From: an uncultured Clostridia bacterium
GTDB lineage: Bacteria; Bacillota; Clostridia; Oscillospirales; CAG-272
NCBI GenBank assembly: GCA_947627475.1
Contig: CANQWE010000008.1
Span: 1 to 49,415, forward strand
Direction: 5' to 3'
Length of the DNA: 49,415 nucleotides
Shown here: in pieces, positions 26,601 through 34,017 of the stretch
Layout: every line of letters begins with the position of its first letter
Numbering within the stretch: the first letter of the stretch is position 1
Notes under the pieces: model-generated
Database searches by the model: none
What the model saw: only the letters and a program-made list of their open reading frames with translations
What the model was told of the DNA's origin: nothing
Position numbers and translations under genes: made by a program

Positions 26601-26897
26601 TCATATGCGGCTGTGCTTCCGATTCCTTTTATACAGCGCCGTCATCGTAAGAATCGACGCGGCCGATACAGCAAGGAAAATCCACTGGATATCCGGTATG
26701 CCGGTAGGAGGCGCGCTGGACTCGCCGGGATCGGTCTGCTGCATAGTATCGGCACTGTGATTATCGAGGCATTCCCCGTCTTCCACATACTGAAAAGAAA
26801 TTGCGCAAACGGATGTGGAAATACATATGGAAATTACAATAATAATCATAAGCACAGATGCGAAAGCCTTATTCAGCGTCTTCCAGGGAGACTGCAT
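26601..26897 (-). CDS. Small surface protein with sortase-like C-terminus
   Basis: The 98-residue protein has an N-terminal hydrophobic signal (residues 12-32), a short acidic extracellular part, APPTG at 62-66, a hydrophobic stretch (70-90) and a basic tail KRNRKHSR. This is the layout of a sortase substrate; clostridial class B sortases accept xPxTG-type motifs. The match is imperfect, and no sortase gene is in the window, so it may simply be a double-spanning membrane protein. The start overlaps the end of the preceding gene by 29 bases. It is the last gene of a three-gene operon. Confidence 0.6.
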   Translation of the reverse strand: MQSPWKTLNKAFASVLMIIIVISICISTSVCAISFQYVEDGECLDNHSADTMQQTDPGESSAPPTGIPDIQWIFLAVSAASILTMTALYKRNRKHSRI

Positions 26898-27405
26898 AGG
26901 TCATATTTCCCGTATAAGTAACGCCCTGGATTAGGGAAGAGGATGCTGCCAGTACAGGAAGCACCTTGAAGCTGACTGTACCGTCTTCTGTGAAGGACGC
27001 CAGCTCGACCCCATTTACCTGGTCTTTGCCGCCGGTTGTTTCTATGATCGTACCGTCTGCCAGCTGGAACTGATACCGCATGGATGCGTTTCTCCCATCC
27101 GCGCTTTTGCCTTCCAGCACCATCTGATTGCGGTAAGCGGAGGTTCCCGCGATGGTAACAGAGATTTTTTGTCCATCCAGGTTTTCCACATTTTCTGCGG
27201 AAATAGATACGTCTGTACCCTCTTTTTTAATCTCTACAGATTCGGGGATGGTTACGGTGTAGGTAGGATCATTTTTGTATGCAAAGGTGAACTGGGTTGC
27301 GGTGTCTCCTCCATCCTGGGTGATTTCTGTAGCCATGGAAGGGAAGGCCAAGGCGGCAACCAATGCGGATGCCAGCAGTGCGGATGCGATCCTTTTTTTC
27401 TGCAT
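26869..27405 (-). CDS. Secreted beta-sandwich protein, adhesin-like
   Basis: GGAG eight bases before the ATG at 27405 fixes the start; an earlier ATG lacks a binding site. The 178-residue protein has a clear signal peptide (MQKKRIASALLASALV through AFPSMA) with cleavage near residue 25. The mature part is Thr/Ser/Gly-rich and begins with a strand TYTVTIPESVEI followed by regular beta pattern and ends GNMTYAVSLEDAE. The TYTVTIP opening is common in small secreted adhesin or WxL-like domains of Firmicutes. It has no anchor of its own. It lies between a membrane-anchored beta protein and a possible sortase substrate, so it may be held in a surface complex. Confidence 0.75.
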   Translation of the reverse strand: MQKKRIASALLASALVAALAFPSMATEITQDGGDTATQFTFAYKNDPTYTVTIPESVEIKKEGTDVSISAENVENLDGQKISVTIAGTSAYRNQMVLEGKSADGRNASMRYQFQLADGTIIETTGGKDQVNGVELASFTEDGTVSFKVLPVLAASSSLIQGVTYTGNMTYAVSLEDAE

Positions 27406-27467
27406 GTTTGTTTTCTCCTGGTTATTAACCACGTAAAATATATATTATCAGGCTGTATGCCGGATAA

Positions 27468-27953
27468 TCACTGTACAATGAGCTTTGTTTCCACAACGGC
27501 GTTGTTCATGGGTATGCTGCTTTTCCCGTCAAAGGTATCCACCTTTATTTCCAAATCGTATTCTCCAGCCGAAAGGGAATCGTCCAGCACGATTTGCGTA
27601 ACGGCAGTTCCCGGCGCAATCAACTCTGTTGTTGCGCAAGGGCCCTGTCCATTTATGTAAAGGGAGAAAGCGAACAAGCAGTCGTTTTCCCCCGGATTGT
27701 ACAGAGTGATGGGAACGGTTTTTTGATTCGCCGGGAAATATATATCCCCGTATCCGGGAACCCGGATGCCGTTCTTGGTGTCCCCGGGAATAGACGCACT
27801 CCAATTCTGTGCATCCGGATCGATGGAAAGACCGGCTATCTTTATTTCTTCTCTGCCGTTTGCGCCCGGAAAAGCCCAGGCAACCCATAAAACCAGCGCG
27901 ATCAGAACCATCGCTGCCAAAATCAGCATAATTTTCTGTTTTTTCTCTGCCAT
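27468..27953 (-). CDS. Membrane-anchored beta-sandwich protein
   Basis: GGAGG five bases before the ATG supports the start. The 161-residue protein has one N-terminal membrane helix (residues 8-29, KIMLILAAMVLIALVLWVA). An extracellular Ig-like domain follows, with VPGYGDIYFPANQ, ITLYNPGENDCLFAFSLYI and a closing AVVETKLIV strand. The N-P-G-E-N-D-C pattern resembles small surface or secretion-partner domains, but I know no named family. It is the first gene of a minus-strand operon with the secreted adhesin-like and sortase-like proteins, which suggests the three assemble outside the cell. Confidence 0.7.
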   Translation of the reverse strand: MAEKKQKIMLILAAMVLIALVLWVAWAFPGANGREEIKIAGLSIDPDAQNWSASIPGDTKNGIRVPGYGDIYFPANQKTVPITLYNPGENDCLFAFSLYINGQGPCATTELIAPGTAVTQIVLDDSLSAGEYDLEIKVDTFDGKSSIPMNNAVVETKLIVQ

Positions 27954-28124
27954 AACAGCCTCCGTGTTATCTTTTCTGCAGCTTTATTGTATAGCTTACT
28001 GCCGTCAGGAAAAAGCATGGAATGGTGAACTACACCTGAAAAATATGTGAAATAGGAATCTGCCTGCAGATAAGGCCATATTTTAAAGGCACAGATACAA
28101 CAGGGAAAAAGAAACCACCCCTCC

Positions 28125-28300
28125 GGCGACATGCCGCCATCAACCCCGAAGATTCACAAAGGAAACACGAACAGGGAAGGGTTTTACTTTGTAAGCCCCC
28201 TCTGCCGCCACTTGCTTGCGAGACGCACAAGTTATAAGCCCCCCTAACACCTCGTCCTCGAGATGTTAGGGGGGCAGCACAGCTGACGGGGGAGACATAC
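28125..28300. repeat. GC-rich dispersed repeat, second cluster
   Basis: CCCCCCTAACA (from 28221) pairs with TGTTAGGGGGG (near 28264) around a TCGTCCTCGA centre. The flanks contain GCCCCCTCTGCCGCC and GCTGACGGGGGAGA. The composition and module order resemble the cluster at 21340-21525. I see no gene between the operon start at 27953 and the promoter at 28411. Confidence 0.6.
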
Positions 28301-28410
28301 AGCAGGGCCCCATCCGTTTCGGGTGTATTTTCTCTTTTTTCTATCATGCGTTTATTGTGACAGCGCCATTAAAAAAACGAACATTTATTCGGGGAATATA
28401 TACAAAACGG

Positions 28411-28439
28411 TTGCAATAGGATAATAAAGGTGTTATACT
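28411..28439 (+). promoter_or_regulatory. Promoter of the first lipoprotein gene
   Basis: TTGCAA (28411-28416) and TATACT (28434-28439) have an ideal 17-base spacer. The paralogous gene at 37520 has the same TTGCAA, the same spacing and a similar leader. Confidence 0.8.
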
Positions 28440-28453
28440 AACAGTAGTTTTCG

Positions 28454-28479
28454 TACAAATTCCCTTCATGGGATTTGTA
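28454..28479 (+). promoter_or_regulatory. Conserved leader hairpin or operator
   Basis: TACAAATTCCC (28454-28464) and GGGATTTGTA (28470-28479) form an inverted repeat with one bulge, a few bases downstream of the predicted transcript start. Counterparts are at 37548-37574 and 13850-13880. Confidence 0.6.
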
Positions 28480-28506
28480 ATACATTATTTTAGAAAGGAC
28501 GAAACC

Positions 28507-29046
28507 ATGAAAAAATTTTTTGTATTGTCTATGGCGCTGCTTCTCTGTGTGATGTCCGTATTTGTAGGATGCACCAAGGAAGAAGTGAAAGACGAGGAGA
28601 CCACTGCTGAAACCACAGCGGAAGAGACCACAGCGGAGAATACCACAGCACAAGACACCACGGCAGAAGATACTACTGCAGAGAATGCCGACACAAGCGC
28701 GGATGCTGGGAACACTGCAGACACCAGCGACGGGGCAGGGACCAACGGCAGCACAGAAGAAAATGCAGCGCTGGCCGCATTTGCCGCAGAACAGCAGAAA
28801 CCATTTGACGCAGTGCAGTCGGAGCTATATTCCGTTAGCTGCTCTGCGCGCGGCAATGCACTGGTATATTCTTATAAGTATGCTGTAATAGATGCTGCAA
28901 CAGCACAGGCTACGTTGAACAACACATTGGATGCTACATATGCTTCTATGCTTACTGCTGTACAGCTTACAGTACCTTCCTGCGAATCCATTATTGTTGA
29001 GATTCTGGATCAAAGCGGCACTGTGCTGGCCAGCAAGACATACTGA
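28507..29046 (+). CDS. Lipoprotein with Thr/Ala/Glu repeat linker (DUF4854-like)
   Basis: The ATG at 28507 follows AGAAAGGA. The 179-residue protein has a lipoprotein signal (MKKFFVLSMALLLC, lipobox VFVGC). A low-complexity linker follows, built from six or seven TTAE(E/N/D)-type units (residues 30-60), and then a globular C-terminal domain with NALVYSYKYAV and VPSCESIIVEILD. The C-terminal domain matches a second lipoprotein encoded at 37149-37520, which lacks the linker. I recall this pair as the DUF4854 family of clostridial lipoproteins of unknown function. It should be tethered to the outer face of the membrane, with the linker spanning the wall. The two genes share promoter and leader hairpin. 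Confidence 0.82.
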   Translation: MKKFFVLSMALLLCVMSVFVGCTKEEVKDEETTAETTAEETTAENTTAQDTTAEDTTAENADTSADAGNTADTSDGAGTNGSTEENAALAAFAAEQQKPFDAVQSELYSVSCSARGNALVYSYKYAVIDAATAQATLNNTLDATYASMLTAVQLTVPSCESIIVEILDQSGTVLASKTY

Positions 29047-29063
29047 TATTTGTGTTGAAAAAC

Positions 29064-29104
29064 AAAAAATCCCGATGAAAAATAGTCTTCATCGGGATTT
29101 TTTA
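29064..29104 (+). terminator. Rho-independent terminator
   Basis: AAAAATCCCGATGAA pairs with TTCATCGGGATTTTT around an eight-base loop and is followed by T-rich sequence, 18 bases after the lipoprotein stop. Confidence 0.92.
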
Positions 29105-29225
29105 TTGTGGGTATGCGCTGAGGAGATGCCTCCAAAGCGGATCCACCCATGCACCATATCCGGCCCTGTACATATACTGAAGGTGTGGGGATGTCCACAA
29201 AACAATATAAAGTGAGGAAAATACT

Positions 29226-29507
29226 ATGTGCTGTGGTTTTAATAACGAAGCCAGAGAAGCCAGAAACTTTACAGAATACAGAGACAACGGTTGCTCCTGC
29301 GGCGTCGTAGCTACGCGTGAGACAGAACGCTGCGGGTGCGGCCGTGAGAGAAGCGGCGAACGCTGCATGAATCGCTGCAGAGAACGGTGTGAGGAACGCT
29401 GCGAAGAGAGATGCGAACAGTTATGCAACGATTCCCGCGACGATTCCCGCGGCTTGTGCAGTTCCTGCTTTTGCAGGGGTATTCGCCGGGTATTCGGCTG
29501 CAGATAA
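29226..29507 (+). CDS. Small cysteine-rich protein with CxxxC ladder
   Basis: This 93-residue protein has 16 cysteines. The N-terminus has MCCG, then CSCG and CGCG pairs. Next comes a helical ladder with a cysteine every fourth residue (ERCMNRCRERCEERCEERC), and the C-terminus has CSSCFC and a final GCR. Between cysteines the ladder is filled with Arg and Glu, which suggests a charged helix with one cysteine face. Possible roles are metal storage, redox buffering or a crosslinked spore-coat component; none can be fixed from the sequence. No signal peptide and no maturation enzyme is adjacent. GTGAGG lies upstream of the ATG. I recognise no named family. Confidence 0.7.
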   Translation: MCCGFNNEAREARNFTEYRDNGCSCGVVATRETERCGCGRERSGERCMNRCRERCEERCEERCEQLCNDSRDDSRGLCSSCFCRGIRRVFGCR

Positions 29508-29520
29508 ATGAATAAATAGG

Positions 29521-29600
29521 CAGAGCGGAAACGCTCTGCTACATAAGGAATGCATATTTATAGAAAACATTGCCTTGGAAACGATCTTTTCTATAAATAT
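29521..29600. repeat. Two hairpins downstream of the cysteine-rich gene
   Basis: GCAGAGCG-GAAA-CGCTCTGC forms a perfect tetraloop hairpin (29520-29539) without a T tract. Then ATATTTATAGAAAA (29554-29567) is exactly inverted as TTTTCTATAAATAT (29587-29600) around a 19-base loop. The second is unusually long and lies just ahead of the dcd promoter. Confidence 0.6.
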
Positions 29601-29606
29601 GACCGG

Positions 29607-29635
29607 TAGACAAGGAACCCTTCCTGTGATATACT
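29607..29635 (+). promoter_or_regulatory. Promoter of the dcd gene
   Basis: TAGACA (29607-29612) and TATACT (29630-29635) are separated by 17 bases, with a TG two bases before the -10. The ATG of dcd lies 85 bases downstream. Confidence 0.7.
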
Positions 29636-29720
29636 AAATAAAAACTGGTAATAGAAAAGATTTCCCCGTCTGTTGCAGCCACAGACAAAAAATATATCAA
29701 GACGTTATGGGAGAAATAGC

Positions 29721-30254
29721 ATGATCTTGTCTGATAAAACTATTCAAAGGTACCTTTCTGCCGGCCTCCTCTCCATCGATCCCCTTGAGCCCGGACAAAT
29801 CCAGCCGGCCAGCGTAGACATCCGGATCGGAGACACATACAGTCTCCCAGAGGACAGCTGTGACAGTGTGATCCATTTGGATCATGCAGTCCGGTATAAA
29901 ACGATCCGGACAAGCCGGTATTTGCTGCTGCCCGGTCAGTTTGTCCTGGCCACTACGATGGAATACTTCAGGCTGGGAGACGACTTGACTGCATTTGTAG
30001 AGGGCCGCAGTTCCATCGGGCGCCTGGGGCTGTTTATACAAAACGCCGGATGGGTGGATCCAGGCTTTGAAGGTGAGATTACCCTGGAACTATACAATGC
30101 AAGTCGCTGCGCCATTGAACTGCAGGCAGGCAGACGGGTAGGTCAGCTGGTATTTGCACAGTTGGATGGACAAGCTGCGCATCCCTATCGGGGGAAATAC
30201 CAGGGGCAGCGGGGTGCCACCGGTTCCCGCATATACATGGATAAAAAGATTTAA
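29721..30254 (+). CDS. dcd: dCTP deaminase
   Basis: GGGAG eight bases before the ATG at 29721 supports this start over an upstream codon in the same frame. The 177-residue protein has the trimeric dUTPase-fold motifs of dCTP deaminase: IQPASVDIRIGD, FVEGRSSIGRLGL, WVDPGFEGEITLEL with the catalytic glutamate, and YQGQRG near the C-terminus. The enzyme deaminates dCTP to dUTP in thymidylate synthesis; some relatives also hydrolyse dUTP to dUMP, and the sequence alone does not decide between the two. Length is normal. The ferredoxin gene follows after 95 bases. Confidence 0.93.
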   Translation: MILSDKTIQRYLSAGLLSIDPLEPGQIQPASVDIRIGDTYSLPEDSCDSVIHLDHAVRYKTIRTSRYLLLPGQFVLATTMEYFRLGDDLTAFVEGRSSIGRLGLFIQNAGWVDPGFEGEITLELYNASRCAIELQAGRRVGQLVFAQLDGQAAHPYRGKYQGQRGATGSRIYMDKKI

Positions 30255-30349
30255 AATACCGGTGGGAATATTTATGCAACCAGGCGGGCATACTAATGCC
30301 AACAGGTGCGGATATGCCACACCGGAACTTGGAAATGAGGTATTGATGT

Positions 30350-30538
30350 ATGAACGCAACAATTGATCGGGACGGCTGCATAGGGTGCGGCCTTTGCCCG
30401 GATATATGCCCGGAGGTTTTTCGTATCGCGGACGACGGTTTTGCAGAGGCATACGGAGAAGTGACAGCGGACAACGTAGACAATGCCAAGCGGGCGGAGA
30501 ACAGCTGCCCGGTATCGGTCATTACCGTAGAAGAATGA
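30350..30538 (+). CDS. Small [4Fe-4S] ferredoxin
   Basis: The 62-residue protein has CIGCGLCPDIC at residues 10-20 and the fourth ligand in ENSCPV (Cys53). This is the single-cluster ferredoxin pattern seen in clostridia and thermophiles (Fer4_13/Fer4_15 type); the extra Cys20 could form a disulfide with another cysteine or stay free. GAGG precedes the ATG by nine bases; an overlapping ATG three bases earlier is out of frame. It should carry single electrons in the cytoplasm. No obvious redox partner gene is adjacent. A hairpin follows. Confidence 0.92.
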   Translation: MNATIDRDGCIGCGLCPDICPEVFRIADDGFAEAYGEVTADNVDNAKRAENSCPVSVITVEE

Positions 30539-30540
30539 GA

Positions 30541-30574
30541 AGTCTCCATCCCAAAATTGGGATGGGGACTTTCT
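30541..30574 (+). terminator. Hairpin terminator after the ferredoxin gene
   Basis: AGTCTCCATCCCAA pairs with TTGGGATGGGGACT (one G-U wobble, two-base centre) and is followed by TTTCT. It starts two bases after the stop codon. Confidence 0.75.
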
Positions 30575-30593
30575 GCATAATGCCGGGGGCTTT

Positions 30594-30917
30594 TTATATT
30601 GATCTGCGCTGCCACAGCACAACGCCGTCTTCCGTCAAAATCTGTTCCGGAATACAGCTTCGACATATTTCAATCGTGTTATAGAAAATAAGCTTGTCGT
30701 CATCGGTTCCGGGATGCAAAATTTTTACAATCTCCACCCCTGCGGCATATTCGCCGATATAATCCTCGTCCCCCGGCTCCGTATCCGTTTCGTACATTCC
30801 GGTGATGGACTTACACAGTATATGCAAGCCGTTTGCCCATCGAATTTGAAGGGTTTGCTTCTTATCAAAGGCATGATTAAAAATATAAAGCATGTCCAAA
30901 TATTCCTGCTGCATCAT
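30594..30917 (-). CDS. Small protein of the DUF4417/Ntox50 cassette, candidate immunity protein
   Basis: AAGGAGGACAAACG precedes the paired ATGs at the start. The 107-residue soluble acidic protein has LQIRWANGLHILCKSITG, EPGDEDYIGEYAAGVEIV and a final ILTEDGVVLWQRR, mostly predicted beta. I know no family name. It is the third gene of the cassette, 24 bases downstream of the toxin-domain gene. A decayed copy in the same order lies at 24984-25305. Being small, acidic, and just after a basic toxin-domain protein, it could be the immunity partner; this is inference from position only. Confidence 0.75.
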   Translation of the reverse strand: MMQQEYLDMLYIFNHAFDKKQTLQIRWANGLHILCKSITGMYETDTEPGDEDYIGEYAAGVEIVKILHPGTDDDKLIFYNTIEICRSCIPEQILTEDGVVLWQRRSI

Positions 30918-30940
30918 CGTTTGTCCTCCTTATCATAATA

Positions 30941-31297
30941 TTACCAATCATTCGGTCTGGCAGGTACGATATGTGCGCCGCCCTTCTGATCATAATGTAT
31001 CGTGCCCCGTGTTGTATCATAGTACTTTCCTGTTTCTTCATCATAAAACTTGCCTATGATCCGTCCAAAATCCACCACCTCTTTGTTTGGCCCAACAACT
31101 TTTCCCTTGCCCGCTCCTTCCCTGAGCAACTGTTCGGGATCTTCCGTGAGGATGCTGGGCGTTTTTTGGTTTGCAATTTGCTGATCATAATTCTTACTGC
31201 CTTGGATATGTTTGTCCTGCTTGTCTTTATGGATACGCAGCGGGCCTCCCCGGGTTCGGCCAAATCGGAGAGGCCCTCCGCCGCCCCCGCCGCCCAT
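30941..31297 (-). CDS. Stand-alone Ntox50-like (polymorphic toxin type 50) domain protein
   Basis: The 118-residue basic protein starts with a glycine run (MGGGGGGGPLRFG) and then has KQDKHIQGSKNYDQQIANQK, VVDFGRIIGKFYDEETGKYY, TTRGTIHYDQKGGAHIVPA. The order DKHI-x-G-x-x-NY, VDFG-x-x-IG, KYYDTT, IHY, AHIVPA is what I recall as the bacterial toxin 50 domain. That domain is a predicted nuclease of the BECR-like fold, usually found at the C-terminus of large toxins or phage head proteins. Here it is free-standing, with no secretion domain. The ATG overlaps the DUF4417 stop in TAATG, so translation is coupled. If it is active, a neutraliser must exist; the next gene is the candidate. Confidence 0.8.
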   Translation of the reverse strand: MGGGGGGGPLRFGRTRGGPLRIHKDKQDKHIQGSKNYDQQIANQKTPSILTEDPEQLLREGAGKGKVVGPNKEVVDFGRIIGKFYDEETGKYYDTTRGTIHYDQKGGAHIVPARPNDW

Positions 31298-31956
31298 TAC
31301 AGCGCCTCCTTTTCCCGCACGGTAATGCTGTAATTGGGAATTTGTACAATGTGCATGCCTGCATCCAGATAGGGACCGAAGATGTCGCGGGGCATGCAGC
31401 TGTAGTTTATAATCGTTCTCGGACGCAGACGTTCTACCATCGCCTGCAGCCCCTGTTTAAAATAGAAACGGTCAGATTTCTTCTGAATGCATCCGCCTGT
31501 GCTGATGGCCACTGTGCTTTCCATCGGGATTCCGTCAAAGCAGAAGGCAAAAGTTCTCTCGTCGCCCCAGCGAACATTTGGAATTACGTCTACCCCGTTT
31601 TTTTGCAGCCAATAGGCAAACGCCCTATTTCAATAGGTATTCCAAATCTGCATTGCCAACGGCATGCTCCGATACAGACTAAAGTCCGGGGAGATTCCCC
31701 CGTCAAATTTCCGCAGTAGCGGCAGGTATTTTTCGGGATGTGCCCATGAGCACTCGAATCGGTAATCGTGGATATAAAAATGCAGCCATTGGTTTTGCTC
31801 TTTCGCTGCGCGTGCCTTGTCAAAAGGAATTACGGGGGTAGGTATGCTGCGGGGAAGGCGCAGGATGGGAAGCTCGTATTCTCCAGCAAAGCACGCGTCC
31901 TCCACCAGCGCGCACCCAAAGGGAGAAAGCTTTGCCCTTTCATAGACTGTTTTCAT
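31297..31956 (-). pseudogene. DUF4417 protein interrupted by one nonsense codon
   Basis: A start at 31956 (MKTVYERAKLSPFGCAL) runs through IPFDKARAAKEQNQWLHFYI, FDGGISPDFSLYR and AMQIWNTY, and then meets TGA. The same frame continues NRAFAYWLQKNGVDVIPNV, RWGDERTFAFCFDGIP, MESTVAISTGGCIQKK and ends at 31297. DUF4417 proteins normally read WNTYRNRALAYW here, so a single CGA-to-TGA change explains the stop; there is no frameshift. The domain is common in phages and mobile elements with unknown function. The decayed left copy keeps CGA at this place. Readthrough could give some full-length product, but a recent loss is more likely. Confidence 0.85.
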
Positions 31957-32047
31957 TTATTTTACCATATCCTTTCTAAAAAATCATCTGCTTTTACACG
32001 ATAGCATATGGCAAAGAATTTCTCTCCCCGAAAAAGGTGTACAAATA

Positions 32048-32076
32048 TTGACTTTATCCGTTTCTTCCCATATAAT
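32048..32076 (+). promoter_or_regulatory. Sigma-A promoter of the GH172 gene
   Basis: TTGACT (32048-32053) and TATAAT (32071-32076) are separated by 17 bases, 35 bases before the ATG. Confidence 0.88.
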
Positions 32077-32111
32077 GGGAGATACGAAACCAATATGTTA
32101 GGAGTATATAC

Positions 32112-33935
32112 ATGCGCGACTATTTCGATCTGAAAAATCTTCCCGTCCTGGAAAACTACGGACGCACCCTCCAGGTATCCAGCTTCGACCGCAAAGCGGA
32201 CAACGGGGACTTTGGTCAGTATTTGTATCAGGATGCAGACGGCGCAATGGTTCTGTTCGACGAGACGGGAAAAGGCTGTATCAAAAGTATTTGGGCTACC
32301 AACGCCACAGAAGAAACGACCCTCTTCTTTTACTTTGACGGCAGTGCGACTCCTCAATATACTGTGTCGCTCATGGGACTTTTCACCGGCGGTGTGCCGG
32401 AATTATCCGGAGTCGGCAATAGCTTTGAGGACCGGGGCCACTACGATGAGGCGGATACCCGTGCAGGCAACTGCTTTATTCCTATCCCCTATACAAAAGG
32501 GCTGAAAATTACCGCAACAGGAAAATTGGATAATATCTACTATCATATTATGTATGAGAAATATACGGATGATGTGGATATAACAGATGCCGGCAGCAAA
32601 AGCCCCGCTTTTGATCAGGCGTTTGCCGGGGAAAGTCCCGTGCCGGAAGCGTACACTTTTGAAAAAACGCTGACACTCCCCAGCGGTTACACGGATGCCG
32701 GAAAGCTGGAACAACCGGGAGTAATCACCGCGTTTGTCGTGCGCATACCAAAAGAAACAGATCTGAGTCAGATTCAGCTGGACATTTCCTGGGATGGAGA
32801 ACTGATCTCCCAGGTGGCCGCTCCTCTGCTGTATATGTTCTCCCAGCCCTTCGGCTTTGCAGAGATCCATTCCCATGCGCTGGATGTACATATGGAAGGG
32901 GACCAGATTGTTATGTCCCTGTATTTGCCCATGCCCTTCTGGAAAAGTGCCGGCATTACTCTTGTAAACCTGTCTGACACGCCGGTGGAACTGACCTTAC
33001 AACTTTCGGTAGAGGAGAATTTGTATACTCCATCTGAAACAGGATATTTCCACGCAGATTTTCGCAGGGGACAGACAGAGCTGTTTGAGGACTGGCTCAT
33101 CGGATCATTTTTTGGACGCGGCCATATCATTGGCGTTATACAGACCTGTCACGGCGGGCAGTACTGCGAGGGCAACGAGCATTTTTATATCAACGGGTCC
33201 CGGACGCCCCAGATCAACGGCACCGGTACAGAAGACTTTTATCTGGGTTGCTACTGGCCCAACCAAAAGTACGATTCTCCTTGCGCGGGATGTATCAACG
33301 ACGTATATTTGATGAACGATTCTACGCTAAAGGGAGCCTTCAAGTATCCCGCCGGGTATTACCGCTTCCTCCATGACATGCCCATTCGTTTTATGGACGG
33401 AATCCGCCTGGAGATCCAGCATGGCGCGGTAGGTCAAACCTATTCGTATTATTCCAGTCTGTGCCTGTCCTATCGTCGTCCCGACAGTCTTTTCACCCAG
33501 ACAGATTTTATTTGTGTGGGCAGTGAGGCCTCCCGGGAGCAGCACGGCTACACGGCGGAGAATGCCGCCGATGTCTCCCTTGCTGCAAAGATCGAAGCCC
33601 AGCGCAAGGCGCCGGTGCTGCAAAAAAGCGGCTTGCTTCATGGTGCAGGCAAAGTACAGTTTACCGTTGCTATCCAGCCGGAAAACGATGGGGTTTGCCT
33701 GCGGCGTCTGTACGACCAGACCCGCTCTCCCCAGCGGGGCATTGTATACGTCGACGGGGCGCCGGTGGGAGATTGGTACAATCCCGGATATAACGAGGCG
33801 ACTGCTTTTGCCGATCATGACTTCTATATTCCCGCCTCTGTTACAGCTGGAAAAAAGGCATTGCAGATCGAAATCCATGTTCCGGACGTGTATACCGATT
33901 TTGAATATACGGTATTCACCATACGGAAAGTATAA
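32112..33935 (+). CDS. Glycoside hydrolase family 172 (DUF2961) protein
   Basis: AGGAG seven bases before the ATG supports the start. The 607-residue protein has the DUF2961 core in two jelly-roll-like parts, with YCEGNEHFYING near residue 352 and INGTGTEDFYLGCYWPNQ near residue 370. The conserved Glu and Asp in these motifs are the expected catalytic pair. GH172 enzymes act on alpha-fructofuranosides or alpha-D-arabinofuranosides, including difructose dianhydride. There is no signal peptide, so an imported oligosaccharide is the probable substrate. It has its own promoter and stands alone before the pfl operon; the transporter is not in the window. Confidence 0.88.
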   Translation: MRDYFDLKNLPVLENYGRTLQVSSFDRKADNGDFGQYLYQDADGAMVLFDETGKGCIKSIWATNATEETTLFFYFDGSATPQYTVSLMGLFTGGVPELSGVGNSFEDRGHYDEADTRAGNCFIPIPYTKGLKITATGKLDNIYYHIMYEKYTDDVDITDAGSKSPAFDQAFAGESPVPEAYTFEKTLTLPSGYTDAGKLEQPGVITAFVVRIPKETDLSQIQLDISWDGELISQVAAPLLYMFSQPFGFAEIHSHALDVHMEGDQIVMSLYLPMPFWKSAGITLVNLSDTPVELTLQLSVEENLYTPSETGYFHADFRRGQTELFEDWLIGSFFGRGHIIGVIQTCHGGQYCEGNEHFYINGSRTPQINGTGTEDFYLGCYWPNQKYDSPCAGCINDVYLMNDSTLKGAFKYPAGYYRFLHDMPIRFMDGIRLEIQHGAVGQTYSYYSSLCLSYRRPDSLFTQTDFICVGSEASREQHGYTAENAADVSLAAKIEAQRKAPVLQKSGLLHGAGKVQFTVAIQPENDGVCLRRLYDQTRSPQRGIVYVDGAPVGDWYNPGYNEATAFADHDFYIPASVTAGKKALQIEIHVPDVYTDFEYTVFTIRKV

Positions 33936-33977
33936 AAGAAGACGGGATTTGTCTGTATTTCTTATGGAAAAATCCTA

Positions 33978-34006
33978 TTGACAAAAAGGGATTTTCAGGA
34001 TAAGCT
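33978..34006 (+). promoter_or_regulatory. Promoter of the riboswitch-pflBA transcript
   Basis: TTGACA (33978-33983) is consensus and TAAGCT (34001-34006) is a weak -10 at 17 bases. Transcription from it would begin just ahead of the riboswitch. Confidence 0.6.
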
Positions 34007-34017
34007 ATAGGTAAGTT

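Noticed and set aside
29226..29507. Precursor peptide of a radical-SAM-modified natural product
   Set aside because: The only radical SAM gene in the window is the pyruvate formate-lyase activase, 7 kb away and clearly dedicated to pflB. No protease or exporter is adjacent.
31630..31640. TGA in the DUF4417 frame as selenocysteine or a reassigned codon
   Set aside because: TGA serves as a normal stop in many intact genes here (for example at 6971 and 9242). The aligned residue is arginine (CGA), and no SECIS-like hairpin is obvious.
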